64,000 nt of DNA, taken from the NCBI RefSeq assembly GCF_958295425.1, contig NC_081146.1, positions 20,965,458 through 21,029,457 of the forward strand, read 5' to 3'. Position numbers and translations under genes: made by a program. Positions within the stretch are counted from its first letter, which is position 1, and the number at the start of each line of letters is the position of its first letter. The DNA comes from Solea solea (Eukaryota > Chordata > Actinopteri > Pleuronectiformes > Soleidae). The notes under the pieces are model-generated. The model did no database searches. It was not told where the DNA came from and saw only the letters and a program-made list of their open reading frames with translations. Below, one piece after another: positions 49,065 through 62,325 of this stretch.

Positions 49065-50644
49065 GTTAGTGTCATGCCGTCTTCTTTAAATCCGTCTCAC
49101 GCCATCGCCACAACTGTAATGACATCTTTTTGTCAGCGCGCGGTAATAAAAACAACCCCGAGGCTGTGGGAGTAGACACGCAAGGCGCTGTGACAGAGAC
49201 ACAGGTGGACAGACAGCCCACCTGTGTCTTCTCAGACTGACGGAGGCAGACGGAGAGGAGCTGCAGGTGCGGCGTTACAGAAATAGCTATAGCTAATGAG
49301 TAACCAAGTGAACGCAAACACCTACTCGTCCATCTGCCGCGCTTCCATCCAGCCGTCCCTCCCGCTCTCTGGACTGTAACCGTGCAGGCGTCTTAATAAA
49401 ACGGCTTTTAAACGAGCAAGACAAAAAAGAACTTAATTGAAGAAGGTGGATGTGTGCTACTCCACCATGACAGGATCACTTATAATGATTACAATTTCTG
49501 TTGTCTTCTACGCCTCTGTGCCAGCGACAGCTGTAATTGGAGGCATTATGTTTACAGGTTTTCCATTAGTCTGTACATCCCATTGTTGGGATTTTGATAT
49601 CTCGATAAATGTACCAAGAGAATCCTTTCAGATTCACTTGTCTTTTCAAATTTGGCACAGTTGAGTAGCTGGTTAGATCTGGGTGGTCACTGTGGCCTCA
49701 CAAACATTACATTTCCATGTGTATGTTAGGTCAACCAGTTGTATACGTCGTTAAAAGTATCAGTGGAGGCATTTTCTTGGATTATCCATTGATAACATGA
49801 CCTTAATTTACTATAAAAATTCACTTCACTTGCTACCGTCCACTGTTTCCAGCATGGCTGCAACGTTTTATGTTATTGAATGTTTATGTCACAGCTTTCT
49901 GAGAAGCCAGAGGTGTCCTTTTATTTACTTGATGGTAAAATCAATAGTGACTTGCAGGCACTTGAAAGTTGGGTCAAGGGATTTATCACAATGGACACAG
50001 TGTCTCCTTTTTAAAGGTAAAATTGGGGAGAAAAAAAAAATAAAGTTATTTTAGAGAACGCCACAGTATCCGTCTTCAGAACTGAGCCAAAGATTCAGTA
50101 GAAACCAAGGAAAGCTGCCACCTGGGCACTACCGAGTCTCGCTTAAGTATGTGGAAATTACGGCAGCCTGTGGTGATTTAATTAATCTCATATTTGTTTG
50201 TTAATACTCTGTACACCACTACAGCTCATTATTAACTGAAACGATAAGGCCCTGCAGGGAGATCATATTTAATTTTGAGGCTCCAACTTGTAGATGAGCC
50301 CTGATTTCAAACGTAGATTACGGCTTTTTGTGTTTTATATTATTATAGGAATATGAAACGGCTAAATGCATCCATCGGTGGAGACAGATGGGTCATTTAG
50401 CAATAACAAAGGCCGGCACTAATTCTAACCACTACACCGTGTTTAGGACTGTGCCTTTCAGTTTGGCACACTTGATTTTCTTTGTGTAGTTTTTCCTGGA
50501 TTTTCAGCACAAAGGAATTGCAATTTGCCACAAACACAGCTTTGGTGTGAAAATGCCTTTTTTTTGTTTTCACAGCTGTTCAGAAAGTTTCTCTCATGCC
50601 CGTACTCATTTTCTCTTCATTCGACTTTGTCTCTGTTTTCTCAG
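49065..50644 (+). other. adgrb1: adgrb1 intron 11
   Basis: 1.6 kb without a recognised repeat or gene. Ends with the acceptor tctgttttctcag. Confidence 0.85.
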
Positions 50645-50753
50645 CTGGGGCCAAACGTCAAAGAGCTGTTCCGTCTGGTGGAGGACTTTGTGGACGTCAT
50701 CGGTCTGAGAATGAAAGACTTCCAAGACATGTATGAAGTCACCGATAACCTAG
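50645..50753 (+). CDS. adgrb1: adgrb1 coding exon 12: GAIN domain
   Basis: Encodes residues 713-748 plus one base: [36 protein letters not shown]. Closely matches mammalian BAI1 ([29 protein letters not shown] continuing in the next exon). 109 bases, phase 0 in and phase 1 out. Donor g/gtcagt. Confidence 0.95.
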
Positions 50754-51584
50754 GTCAGTCTTATCTCTATCCCAGACATCTGCGCAGCTATTCTGCTTAT
50801 CAACACAGTCCTGTAATCAAAGCATTGCCTTCTCTGAAGATTGATCCTTTACAACTACAATAGCAACATTATTGTCCTGATGGGGATGGGAACGGTGACC
50901 TGATGGTTAAACAGATACTTAATGTGCCTTTAGTCTCGGATTTAAATTCAAACGAGCTCGTATCCATGTCAAGGCTCGTTTGTGGGTTTATTTATTAATA
51001 TTGTTGTAAACCATTGGTTTTTTCCTGACTGGATTTATGTGAGTTTTGAATACGCACAAAATAAATCCCGGACAGAAGCACAAGATAATCACATTAACTC
51101 CACATTTCAAGTATCAGGTTTATATACTGCAGTGGCAATGCACTGAGCAGTTGACAAAGGAGGTCAATAACTCAATGGCGCGTGGCGCGGCGGAAGCTCC
51201 GATCGCGGCCCATAACTCTTCAAAAGTGGCTGTGGACAATTAAAAAATGCTGAACCCAAATGCACATGAATCATGTGCCAGAACTGCTTTGAATCCCTGC
51301 ACTACCAGGTATTAGGTGGTCAGGATTGGGTTGCTATAGCAACCGTTTCATCTCTCCACACATTGGCATTTACATTGGCGGCATCAAACAGATAACCCGG
51401 TTTATCTGCTGTGTACACCAGAAAACCCCAACGTACTGGCCCCCTGCCTCAAAGGCAAATGTTGTCATTGGATGATGTGACACTGGATTGTAAATAACAG
51501 GCATTTTGTGTTCTTCATTTTCTAAATAAGTAGCACCCGAAAAGGTTGGATAGAAACCCAGTGTATGTCAGTGGGAAGTAAAGA

Positions 51585-51835
51585 TTTAGGGCTGCTAATT
51601 AACAATGAATTCTAAAATACTACTTCATTAATCAACACCTACATCGATCATCAGTTTGAGTTTTTTTCTTTCTTTATATGAAAAATGTTGCCTGTTTCTG
51701 TTCCTCAAAAGGATGTTATTATTATAAGTTTCAGGGGGAAAATGAATGGTTTTCTTTGACAATTTTCTTACATTTTATGGACCAAAAACATCAATTTATC
51801 AAGTAAATACTTGGCAAATCAGTAAATAAAGAAAT
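51585..51835 (+). mobile_element. Decayed third relative of the 10251-10580 MITE
   Basis: Begins tagggctgctaatta, and further on has ttttatggaccaaaaacatc and tttatcaagtaaatac, blocks in the order of the other two copies. The termini are eroded and the left half strongly diverged. Confidence 0.4.
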
Positions 51836-53289
51836 TCATTACTTGCAGTCCTTTACAGTTCTGTTCATTTGTAATGATAGAAATGTCTGGGAATATTCAG
51901 ATCTCCTATACTATTATAATATTCATATTTGGGAATATTATTGAATCGATGCGTGTGTTGCACTGTTTCTATTCCCCTGTTTTTACATCAGCGGAAAAAA
52001 CCCATGGTAAAACACTAATGCCCCGCAGAGCCACAGGTCTTTAGATGTTAAACACTCTCTGCATCCTTCCATCGCCTAGTAACTGTAAGCGCTCTTTGTC
52101 TTAAAGAGGGGAATACAGTATATAATGTAGTCATCACAGAGGCTCTGCTGCCGTCTGTGACCTGCACATAAGAAACACTGCGCTGTTTGAGTTGAGTGAT
52201 GAAAGAATACGTGGGAATCGAGGCCAGATGAGAGGGGCCTGTTTATAGCCATGCCACCTCGCTGTCTGGTGCCAAACAGCCGCCCACAGCGGCAGCACAT
52301 ACCTCCGCTGGTGTGGCTGACCTCCTCATTCTCCCTTCACCTCCAGCATGAGCACAGGAGGAACACTTCGCTCTCCTCTCTTTGTTACCTCCGAGCTCAT
52401 CGATGTAGTCAACTTCTATAGATTCACCTAAGCTGAACTTCAGCTGCTGGGTGGTTATACAGTATGTATTCATTTGCACCTTCAAGACGGAAGGAGGGAA
52501 GTGAGCAACTGTACAGAGAAAGTGGAGACAATAGGAGTTTAATGCGACCCCAGTAGCTGCTCTCAGTTCATTCAGCCATGCTGTCGTTGTGCACATCTTC
52601 TATAAATGTATATTACACTGCTTTTATTTGTGTGTGTACCGAGGACCGTGGGTCAAGTATTGTCAGGATCAACTTCATTTAAAGATGTCAAAATCATCAG
52701 GGCCTTTTACATCTGCTGGCCCCTGACCTGTCCGCATTTCAGATGAGCATTTTTCATGCTGCCAATTTCACATTCTGCAACATCCCAAAGCCATTTTACT
52801 GGAATTAGGTCTATACAGCCTGAGAGGACGGCCCAGCAGCCATGTTTTAATTGTTTTATTGACCTTAAATACAGTCACTGGATTAATCAAGGAATAATCA
52901 TTTGGTGAGGAAGCTTTCTGCTGTAACACCAACGATTCACCCGTACTCCAGCCCCAAAAAGTGTAAATAAAACAAAAAGTAAGGCCAGAAACATCCAATC
53001 ATTTGGAAATCAATGATTATTATAGAGTCAACCTCTGTGGCATTTGCAGCTTGTCAGTTCTTGATGCACTGTTGACACATAACACCAGTTCTTTTGCTTG
53101 CACAGCTCACTCTCACCCCAAGAACCCACACGACATGGAATAATACTAATTGAACTACCTGAACACTAGTTACTAGTCACTTATTTAGTGACATGGCGAA
53201 TGATATTGAGATTCACTGGAATTAGCCGTCAGAAGATGGTAACCATGCACATGGTCACCACACAAACTCCATTATACCACCACCACTAC

Positions 53290-53450
53290 TAGTCTGGACC
53301 GGTTGGGTCCATAGATCCATGGGCTCTGACCTGACCATCTGCAGCCTGAACAGAAGGCCAGTTTTGGGGGAGCTTGCACTCTCTGTAGCCTCCGGTTTTT
53401 CCACATCAGCCCATCTGGCTCCGACAGTCTGCTGCGACGAAAGCCAAAGC
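53290..53450 (-). mobile_element. Tc1-like transposase relic, C-terminal part, antisense
   Basis: Reads ggaccggttgggtccatag, gacctgaccatctgcag, ccagttttgggggagcttg and ctgtagcctccggtttttcc in the order of the reverse complement of a Tc1/mariner-type transposase gene common in teleosts. It shows internal deletions and no open frame. The match is from memory. Confidence 0.5.
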
Positions 53451-53874
53451 GATCGGTCTGATGTCAGATGTGACCGTTAACTCAGGAACCTTGCTTGTAT
53501 GACTGCGCTGTGCTGTCAGATGAACAGATATGAATGATTATGTGTTCCTAATCAAATACTTAATATGTGGTTATGTTAAGTGGACGCAAACAGTGGGTCA
53601 CAAGAGACATTAAAACAAATATTTCCCAATCACTGAAAATGTTCATGTTTTATTTAAAAAAAGCTTGTAGCATGGTATTTAAAGGCCTTATATAAAGCTC
53701 AAATGTTAATTTCTGACTTAATTAATTAATAGGCTATGTAGAGAAAAGTGCGTTCCCATAGTCATGCATATTAATGAGAGCTGTAGTTTAAACATTTTCA
53801 GTTTAGGGATTGGGCTGATATGTTCTCCAGTTTCGTAATGTCTGTATTTAAGAGTCTGTCGTTTTCTGTTCCAG

Positions 53875-54018
53875 TTTTGAGCATCCACAAACGTCCAGTG
53901 ACCGGTCATGCAGACATCAATTTCCCAATGAAGGGCTGGAGGGGCATGGTGGACTGGGCCCGCAGCTCTGAGGACAGAGTCACCATCCCTAAGAACATCC
54001 TGTCTATGGGGAAACCAG
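53875..54018 (+). CDS. adgrb1: adgrb1 coding exon 13: GAIN domain
   Basis: Encodes residues 749-796, beginning [20 protein letters not shown], then [18 protein letters not shown] and a final GKP. Human BAI1 has [21 protein letters not shown] here. 144 bases, phase 1-1. Acceptor gttccag, donor g/gtgagc. The [17 protein letters not shown] block is shared with BAI3, but neighbouring exons fix the BAI1 identity. Confidence 0.95.
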
Positions 54019-57000
54019 GTGAGCGCGGCGTCACACCTTCTCACGAGCAGAAAACTGTGTTTACTGCCGTTGCTCCTGCAAAGCGAGCTCGTCTAAGCGG
54101 GACGACTCGCTTATTTAATGTTGCAAATAAAAGCGCGTTGAATAACAAAATAATTTGACGTCACCCGCTGTTCGGCAGCTGTACGACAAAGGCAGCATGT
54201 TGTCTTCAATAAGACAAGAATGTTTCATAAACTGTTAATACGACGCCCATCTGTTTCCACAACTTGACGGCTCTGATGGTTGCACACACATTGACATACT
54301 GCAGTTTTTGCCGTCTATCAGATACAAACAGTGCAACTCGGTGGTCTTAAAGCTGGGACGAGACAGTGATGCGAGAACCATGTTGTGCATATGAACATTT
54401 TAAATCTCTGCTTTCCACCTTTTCAACATCTCACTGGGGCACTGTGAGATGTCCACTAAATGCCGGTTACTACTTTTTTAGATTTCTAAGCTAAAACAGA
54501 AAGATATGCAATCTAATAACATAAAATGTATTATATTTTTATAGAGTTCTCTGAGTTTTGGAATGTGGCCGTTCAATTTGGTAGAACAGATGGGAGAGTT
54601 TGTGTGACCGTCCCTACAGCCAGGCTATTCTTTGCCAAGTGAGACAAAATAACATCTTTACTTTGTTGCCTCTAGTCATGTCTGAATGGCATTTGTTATT
54701 AATTTGAATTTTTTTTTTGGGTTGCTGTATAGCTTACCTGGAAAAGCTGGCACTCCTGTGTAGCAATCCCGGATCAGTTCTGGCTTGCAGCTCTTTGCCG
54801 TGTGTTTACCTCCTTCATGCTTAACCTGTGCTGTCAATTAAAGGCAAAATGCCCCAGATATACCTTTAAAAAAAAGGATCACTAAAGGTGCCAAATTCAA
54901 AACTGAGCAAAAAATGTCAGGCGAAAACAAGCGTAATTGTTGACAGGAAAACAGACCATTAAATCAGCCGTGGAACTCTGATTCTGTACGCATCAAGTTA
55001 CTTGCCAGTCTAGAGGGAGAAGGGCTTGGACATTCATCCTCAGTGCTCTGAGCAATGCAATCAGATTCCATTACTATTCAATTGCGTTGGACTAATGATG
55101 TATCTCAGGACCGTGCTAAATATTACAAAATAGATTTATGATTTGGTTATTCATTCAGGAAAACGGATAATGCTCGACGAGACCGTTCAAGTGACTCAGT
55201 GGTGTGATGCGAGCGGAGCCTTGACTGAGGAAGCGGTTGGAGCAGGACATTATAATAATGTTATCTTTGACCCAGTGGCTTAACTTTCAAATGTAGTGCT
55301 CCAGCTCCCATTCTCAGCGTTGTATTGGAATTTTAATGGCTCTTTATACTAAATATTGTCATAAAATCCAGTCAGCAACTTCTCAGCGTCATCCAACATC
55401 AGTATTAAAACTGGCAGCTCCAGCCTGATGAGCAGGGACAGACCCAAAGAAAGGCTCCACCTTCATGTGTTACAGTACATCCTTTGTCGGACAGTCTTTT
55501 TTCCTTTATATTGGTTGTTTTCCAGTGAAAAGTTGTTGAAACTGTGTCCGTGAACCAAACTTTCCAAAAGTGAAGTTCTCTCCCGGGTCACTCGATGCAC
55601 GTTGTGCTCGCTGCAGGCAGGTGTTAGGACCACTGTGGTAATTTGTCGGCTGGGAGTTGTTTTTTTTTGGCTATTTAGAACGACCGCGTACTGCTGGCAT
55701 GCTAATGAGGCTGTCACTCCTGATCGGGAGACAACAGGAGCCAATCAGGAGCAATTAGGAACAATTTCTTCCCCAGCTGGGAGCTCTGTCTCCACGGAGG
55801 TGGTGTCACACCAGCAGCCTGCCTCCTTCTGTATGCATACAGCTTGGACCTGCGTCGTTGAATTAAAATGGCTCTCTGATGTCTTGTTTCCTCTGATTGA
55901 TTGGTGAGCTCTCACATCTGTGGGAATGAGTCATTTGTTTTGGGCGTAAATTGTGTTTTCTGAGAACCGAGAGAAATCTTTATCTTTTTTCAGGCGTCGT
56001 CTGTTTATGTCTGTATTTACGTGGTCGACGGGCAGAATTCGATTCGCCGCCGCCATCTGCGCACGTGCTCAAAACGACAACGCATTTAATGCACAATTGC
56101 TCTTGATACGCGCTAATCTATTTGCAAGACATTAACAATCTCGCCGTCTTTTCCGAGCATGAGCGACAAATCAAGCGCGCGCATGATGCTTGCTGACCGT
56201 CTTCTCCAGTGTGTGAGACATGTGGTGTGTAGAGAAATCATCGTTAAATCACCTGAGTGAGAGCACAATACGACCGCAGGCAGGGAAGCACATTAGTCTG
56301 TCACCAGAACATTATTTTCTATGTCAGATGTTTAACGACGACTTGACGTGAGCTAAAGTGTTGTGTTAAAGCTGTGATCAGCCACGCAGTTAATCACTTT
56401 TCATATTTGCGATTAGTGTTCATTCAGCCATCAGGCTACAGCTACACATCTGCACACATGTGTAGATGTGCGCAAGCTGGGTCTCTATTCAGGGGCCGTA
56501 TCCTTTGGAGATTGACCCATTTCCAAGGCTCTTCCAAACTCAGGTGATAAATGTATCTTTTAATTCCAAAACATTGGAAGATCTTTTGATGTATTAATTA
56601 CCATTGACAACCAGTTCAATCACATCATTGTACACCATCTAAATATCCAGTTTAAGGCCAGGGACACACTGAATAAGCTGCATATCTCCATTGGTTTGGT
56701 TTTCATTTAAGCGCCATGTTATCACGTTGGAGCAGCCACAATATCACATGTCACCTATTTCCTCATGCACTTTGACAAAATGATCCTAGCTTCTAACTCT
56801 TCCTCTCTTTTCACAAACACAACACCTGCTGAACCTGAAGTGTTTCTAAATAGGTGCATCTTGTGAATGACAAACACCTGGCTGACAGATTTATTTTTTT
56901 ATAATATTTATAGCTCACAGGCTATACTTTAAGATTGAAAATGTAATGGTACAAGTCACATTCATTAGGGACAGTGTGGTATTTTCCCTATAGTTCCAGT

Positions 57001-57823
57001 TTTAACATCACCCATAAGCCTCAAAATGTCCATCTGGATGTTTTTGCTAGTTTTAACCATAAAATGGTCTGAAAATGTCCTGTGAGTAAGAATAATTTTC
57101 AATATCTGTCAGTTATTTACAATTTACCTCATGCAAATTTGGTGTATTAACAATTTAAAATTCAAAAACACTGAAATAAATAATAAAACTATAATAAAAC
57201 ATATTTAAAATAACATTTGTTTGGATTTTGGTCTCAATGTCCAAAAACAGGCCAAAAATGAATGTTTTTTTCCGAGTCTTTCCTCTCTGGTGACAAAGAA
57301 GCTGATTCTCCGGCTTCCTGCAACAGTGCGAGTGAAATTATCGTAATAACCACATGTTGGCTTTGACTTGCATCTTCTCAGCTTTAAGAAACCACTGGAA
57401 TTTTTCCGATTGCACAAACCGTCACATAATTACGATAATGCAAAGTGCGCTTGCGCAAACGTGTCGTCTGCGATGCGCTCTGTGTTAAAGGGTTAAAACA
57501 CAGGAGTATGCTCATGTTAAAGTCACATTTCTGTATCTTCCCAGTTTCTATTGGAGGTTTTGTGGGTAAAAAAAACAAACAAATCTGCCTGCGTGTATTA
57601 TTATTCAGTCCAGATTATGTGCTATTATGTTTCACCACGTAAATGACTCAAACAACACAGACATGTGTGGACATTTGCTTGGCCGTGAAGCGCTTCATTT
57701 CTCACGTGCATATGTAACTTATTGAATCACTGGTTAAAGTCCCTCCAGGCCAGTGAGGTTGGGCAAGAATATTTGAGGGTCCAGCCAAAGAGTGGATGAT
57801 CAGGATGCATAATACTTCATTGC

Positions 57824-57826
<3 letters not shown>

Positions 57827-57880
<54 letters not shown>
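57827..57880. repeat. (CA)27 microsatellite
   Basis: Perfect 54-base CA run, the longest dinucleotide tract in the window. Confidence 0.97.
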
Positions 57881-57884
<4 letters not shown>

Positions 57885-58894
57885 TGTACATTGCTTCCTT
57901 GGTTCCCCCCTGATGCTCATGGGAGCTCAGCTGTTGCCCGGGAGCTCCAGCCTCTGCCTGCTGCCTGCTGCCTGGCATACTCTCAGACAGCCATGTGGTG
58001 TGCTGGAGCAGAAGAGCTGGATGTTTTCAGATGGCCCCGGCAGATGGGCTTGTGTGGTTTTTTTTTTCTCTTTGCCTTTGACGCGGTAGTCGAAAAGAGA
58101 AGGCTTCTCCTGAACCACCCCCCCCCCGGCAAGCTGCAGCCACATGTATAGATAAATACCAGCTTTTCTGTTTTCTAAATTGGTAAATCAGCTCTTGTTC
58201 AATATAGATATGAACATCGCAACCACATTTGGAGTATTTGGATGATATCCATACCTGTGATTTGCAGAACATTTTTCAATATAGCTGTATAATAAATTGC
58301 TGCATACATAAAAATGTACAATGACAAATACTCATCTGCTCTGATATAGTTATCTGATAGAATTCCACATCTATAATAAAATAAAATAAAGAAAATGGTT
58401 GTTATGAACATTTTAAATGATATATATCTTCTGTACTCCTGGAATGCATTTGTACCAAAGTTTGAGAAGCACGTTCGTGCAGATGCTGCAGCACTTTTCA
58501 GCTGCGCCAGTGTTTTTGTGCTCCTCCAACGCCAAAGTGAAATTTTGTTAACATTGCTGTTTTTCCCCCCATGTGTGAGGACGGCGGCGTCAGGCTCGGG
58601 CTGCCACTATCTGACATTATTATGGAAATTAGCGGCGTCAAAACCGATAGAAATGATAAACAATGCTGTGTGTACGCGTGGATGGTTCGCGTGCGTGCGT
58701 GTGCAGTAGTGTGTATAAAAAGCACGTAGTGTGAGAAACGGCGTTTGTAGCTGACTAGTCATGTAGGCCAGCTCCAGTGTAAAGAGCTCTGGGAGCGGTG
58801 GAAGTGCAGACGGCATGGCTGACCTGCATTTTCCTGCGGCAGGACGCTGTGCGAATACACTCCTGTCTTATTTGACTCTGACCTCCTTGTTCAC

Positions 58895-58897
<3 letters not shown>

Positions 58898-58929
<32 letters not shown>
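58898..58929 (+). repeat. (GT)16 tract beside the exon 14 acceptor
   Basis: Perfect 32-base GT run ending 24 bases before the first base of exon 14, with the pyrimidine tract cctctgtttcctccttcctg between. UG repeats in this position can bind TDP-43-like proteins and alter splicing, as in CFTR; that is inference here. Confidence 0.95.
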
Positions 58930-58931
<2 letters not shown>

Positions 58932-58953
58932 CTCTGTTTCCTCCTTCCTGTAG

Positions 58954-59029
58954 ATTCAGACGACACATCGACGTTTGTGACCGGCGTCGCTCTGTACAGA
59001 AACCTGGGCAACATCCTGAATCTGCAGAG
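58954..59029 (+). CDS. adgrb1: adgrb1 coding exon 14: GAIN subdomain B
   Basis: Encodes residues 797-821 plus two bases: DSDDTSTFVTGVALYRNLG, NILNLQ. Matches mammalian BAI1 DEASVFVVGTVLYRNLG, start of the beta-rich GAIN-B subdomain. 76 bases, phase 1 in and phase 2 out, so skipping would shift the frame. Acceptor cctgtag, donor ag/gtaaga. Confidence 0.94.
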
Positions 59030-59109
59030 GTAAGACTCCTCGCTGCTTTAAAACCCAACAACTGAAGGGGGTTGATTTTAAGACAAGGACGCCAGCTAAT
59101 GTCATAAAT

Positions 59110-59566
59110 CATGTGTCAAACTGGTGGCACGGGGGCAACATGTGGCCCTCCAATCGATTACATGCGGCCCAACTACCACTGTGCGAGGTGATGGAATAGA
59201 GACAGAATATAAGACTAAATGTATTTGCTGGCAATATTTTTATAATAGTAATAAGACATTTGGTTGTAATCATTGCTTTATTAAATGTATTACACTCAAC
59301 ATGAAATTACACATATTTAAGCTGTTTTAATCACAATTATCCTCAAAAATTCTCCATTTTTGTGCATCATAAATATGTTTTTATTGTGAATCATTTTATA
59401 TCAAAATAAGCACTTTTACTGTGCAATTCTGTCTAATATCATAATGAATATCTTATTTTGACCACCGGCTATAAATAGTTGTTTTTTCCACTTTTTTTCC
59501 TCTATGTCGGCCCCCGCTTGACCAGACTAGATGTTCTGGTCAAGGTCATTAAGTTTGACTCCCCTG
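59110..59566. mobile_element. hAT-type nonautonomous element with perfect 8-bp target duplication
   Basis: The flanks at 59102-59109 and 59567-59574 are both tcataaat. The left terminus is catgtgtcaaact; the right terminus in reverse complement is caggggagtcaaact, matching the CAGGGGTGTCAAACT hAT-type end. Subterminal ggccc motifs occur at both ends and the 457-bp interior is AT-rich with no transposase. It lies 80 bases downstream of exon 14. Confidence 0.85.
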
Positions 59567-59929
59567 TCATAAATGAAGCTTACATAAACATGACCAAAAT
59601 ATTAGGTACGGTACAAGAACCACGTCACTAGGAAAGTCACAGAGTGGAGTTGGATAAGTTGAAAATCCAAATTGCTGAATGCACTGAATTGAAACGCTTT
59701 GGCTGAATGGAAAGTCAGATTTATGGAGCTCTCAGCTGCATTTTTATGGTCTTCATCCATGTATTCATTTGTTCATATTGCCATGCATTAAGGCATACCT
59801 GAGCAGAAAAAGCTACGTTGAATATTAAATCAATTGTTACGTCAGTGAAGAATGAATTTTCTTGCATGATCTTATATCATATTGTGAAAAATGTATGCAC
59901 TGTTGTTTTGAAGAGCTGTTCAACAACCC

Positions 59930-60170
59930 GTTCTCATTCCAAGAGCGTCACATAAATGCCGCTCTGTCACTGTCCCTCAGCGTCGCCTTACAGACGCACA
60001 AGGTATTCCGCCGCGTCTGAAAGAAAGACGGAGCAGGCGGGGGCATTTAGACGCTCAGACCAGCGTGTGAGCCAACAGTGGATTTCCACTAAGTCTAACT
60101 CGGATATCTTCCTCACCTTAACCGTAAGTCCTATCCTGGCCAATAATCCTTACCTCAAACTCTGACTTTT
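59930..60170. repeat. Candidate unclassified repeat, GC-richer than its surroundings
   Basis: Starts caacccgttctcattcc, then agcgtcacataaatgccgc, and is rich in CGC/GTC motifs. The opening resembles a dispersed repeat I recall from other fish genomes. No termini or duplication found. Confidence 0.3.
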
Positions 60171-61459
60171 ATTTTACCCCTTCTCTGCTGTGAGTGTCTA
60201 AATGCGTGGGGTTTACAGTGGAGTCAGTTGAAAGCCTGGTGCGTCTCTTTCAGATGTGGAAGGATACCTTGTGTGTCTGTGGGGCGACGCTTTGACAGAG
60301 CACGGCGTGTTTTTAGCCCCCGTTAGTTAAAGATCTCAACAACTATTCACCAAATGACCATGAAAATACAAGCTTCAGTTGTGTCACTTCTTATTGCATG
60401 CAAGGATCATGCAAGTAATAGGATGAGACATGCTAACCGAGGATGACTCACACTCCTGCAGTGTCTACAGAGAAGATCAGCGTTTTTTTAAACACAATAG
60501 CTGCCCGTCTTGTTTGTTAAATTTGTGTCATTTAGCTGAAATTGAACAGACAATAAAGTCAAAGGATTACACACGTGCTCTTACTGAGCCGTGGATCTGT
60601 GATCTTTAAAATTAGATTCTTTTTTTTCTCTGTCTGAGAGCAAGTGGCAGTGATATGACTAAGATGTCATAGATGTTATTAGTTGAGCCTTTATTAAGTG
60701 GCTGAAATCTGTTCTTCCCGCTGCCTTTGCCGACAGCCGTGTTATCAGCGAGAGCGACTGAACAGCCTCCAGGCAGGTCCACGGAAATGACTGCACGCGC
60801 TTGGAAGTCATCGTTGATAACGTGTCATCACTTCATACAGTCGTACCTCGATAAAAACCCAACTTTCTCTTTAATAATAAAACTCACCCAGTCGTCGTGT
60901 GAGTGTCATATCACCTGAGTTAAAGGCAATGAATATACAATATTGCAACACTGACGGCGCCCTTTATTAAACCAGCTTTGCACGGTCGGAATTAATGTTG
61001 CAGAAACAGTTGGACCAAGCTCCAGGAGCCTCCGCAATCCTTTGCCGCTCTTTATGGATCGTCACAGCACAGTCAGGGCGTTTTACATCCATGCTGGGCT
61101 GAACGCTCCCAGCTAAATGAAAACAAGGATTTAAACGCAGGAAGAAGACACTCTCATGCGGTGGTTGGTCTCGTATCTTTGTGAATAAAGGGAATCTGGA
61201 GCAAGTGGCTGCTTTCATGATGACCGACATACATTAGAACACAGCTCTGTGTATTATGTATACAGGAAGGCACGGAGAGAAACAGTCTGTTATTCACCGC
61301 TGTGGTTACAGTGGTGAGGAGCTCTCCGATATGATAATGTTGTTAAAGCACATAATGAACCGCAGCATATGGAGGCAGGGAAATGAAGCCTCACTCTCTC
61401 CAGTCCTCCCACTCAGGACTGCTACTGTTTCACTCTTGTTGGTGTTTTTTTGTTTTATT

Positions 61460-61476
61460 CCCCCCCCCCCCCCCCC
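61460..61476. repeat. C17 homopolymer
   Basis: Run of 17 cytosines in intron 14. Confidence 0.9.
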
Positions 61477-61895
61477 ACATGCTCCTCTCCTGTCTTTTAC
61501 CGAATTTGATTCCGCTCTCACGAAAAAAATGAGACGAGTTTGATGCAAGAGACTGGATGACACCGAAGTTTAAGTTGACTGATTGTGTTTTAGAAATGGC
61601 GCGAGTGCTATTGTGCATGGAGGACACAGTGATGATGTGAGGAACGGCAACGGCGGAGCACGGGCGGTTGAACATGTCGCCAGTACTTCTGTCAGCAATT
61701 CACTTTCTTCTGATTGTCTCATTGGACATGATTGATGGCACCTATGAAACGCGGAAATTGCAATGCATACTAAGCAGGCATGAATGCAAAGTAAAGAAAG
61801 CCCAAAAATGATATAAGAAAAGCTGTTGAAAAACAATGTGGACCATTTTAGTCGATAGAAAAATCAGACTTCTTAGTCACGACGGACGTGTGTCT

Positions 61896-61899
<4 letters not shown>

Positions 61900-61941
<42 letters not shown>
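61900..61941. repeat. (CAG)14 trinucleotide repeat
   Basis: Fourteen perfect CAG units in intron 14, on the sense strand of adgrb1. Intronic, not translated in the predicted mRNA. Confidence 0.95.
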
Positions 61942-61942
<1 letters not shown>

Positions 61943-62325
61943 GCAGAGTTGTTCTTCTTTACTTCTTGTCCTTCTGTCAACAGATTGATTGATTTATTGA
62001 AGTTGTGTGCAAATCACACAGCCCAAAGTCTGGTCACCTGTTGAGTCAAAGACAAATCCTTGCCCATCAGTCTGTGTCTCCTCTCTGGTTTATAGAGGAG
62101 CAACATCTCAGCCGTACAAGTGGAGGCTTAACCATAAAGTTCTTGAAAGGTAATTAGGAAAATCTTATCATCCAATTTAAAGTGACTGGTTGCCACTGAA
62201 GAGAAGAACTGAGCTGAGATTTAGAAGCATCAGCACAAAGTTAAACATCTACTTCTATCGTATGAAGATTTATTCACATCGGGCACAAGGTTATTTGATT
62301 TATTTATACATTTGTAGAAGTGCGA

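Larger units (their letters stand above)
50754..53874 (+). other. adgrb1: adgrb1 intron 12
   Basis: 3.1 kb holding a decayed MITE relative (51585-51835) and a Tc1-like relic (53290-53450). No gene recognised otherwise. Confidence 0.85.
54019..58953 (+). other. adgrb1: adgrb1 intron 13
   Basis: 4.9 kb. It carries (CA)27 at 57827-57880, a short CpG-richer stretch near 56020-56180 and (GT)16 right before the next acceptor. No gene or clear transposon recognised. Confidence 0.85.
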
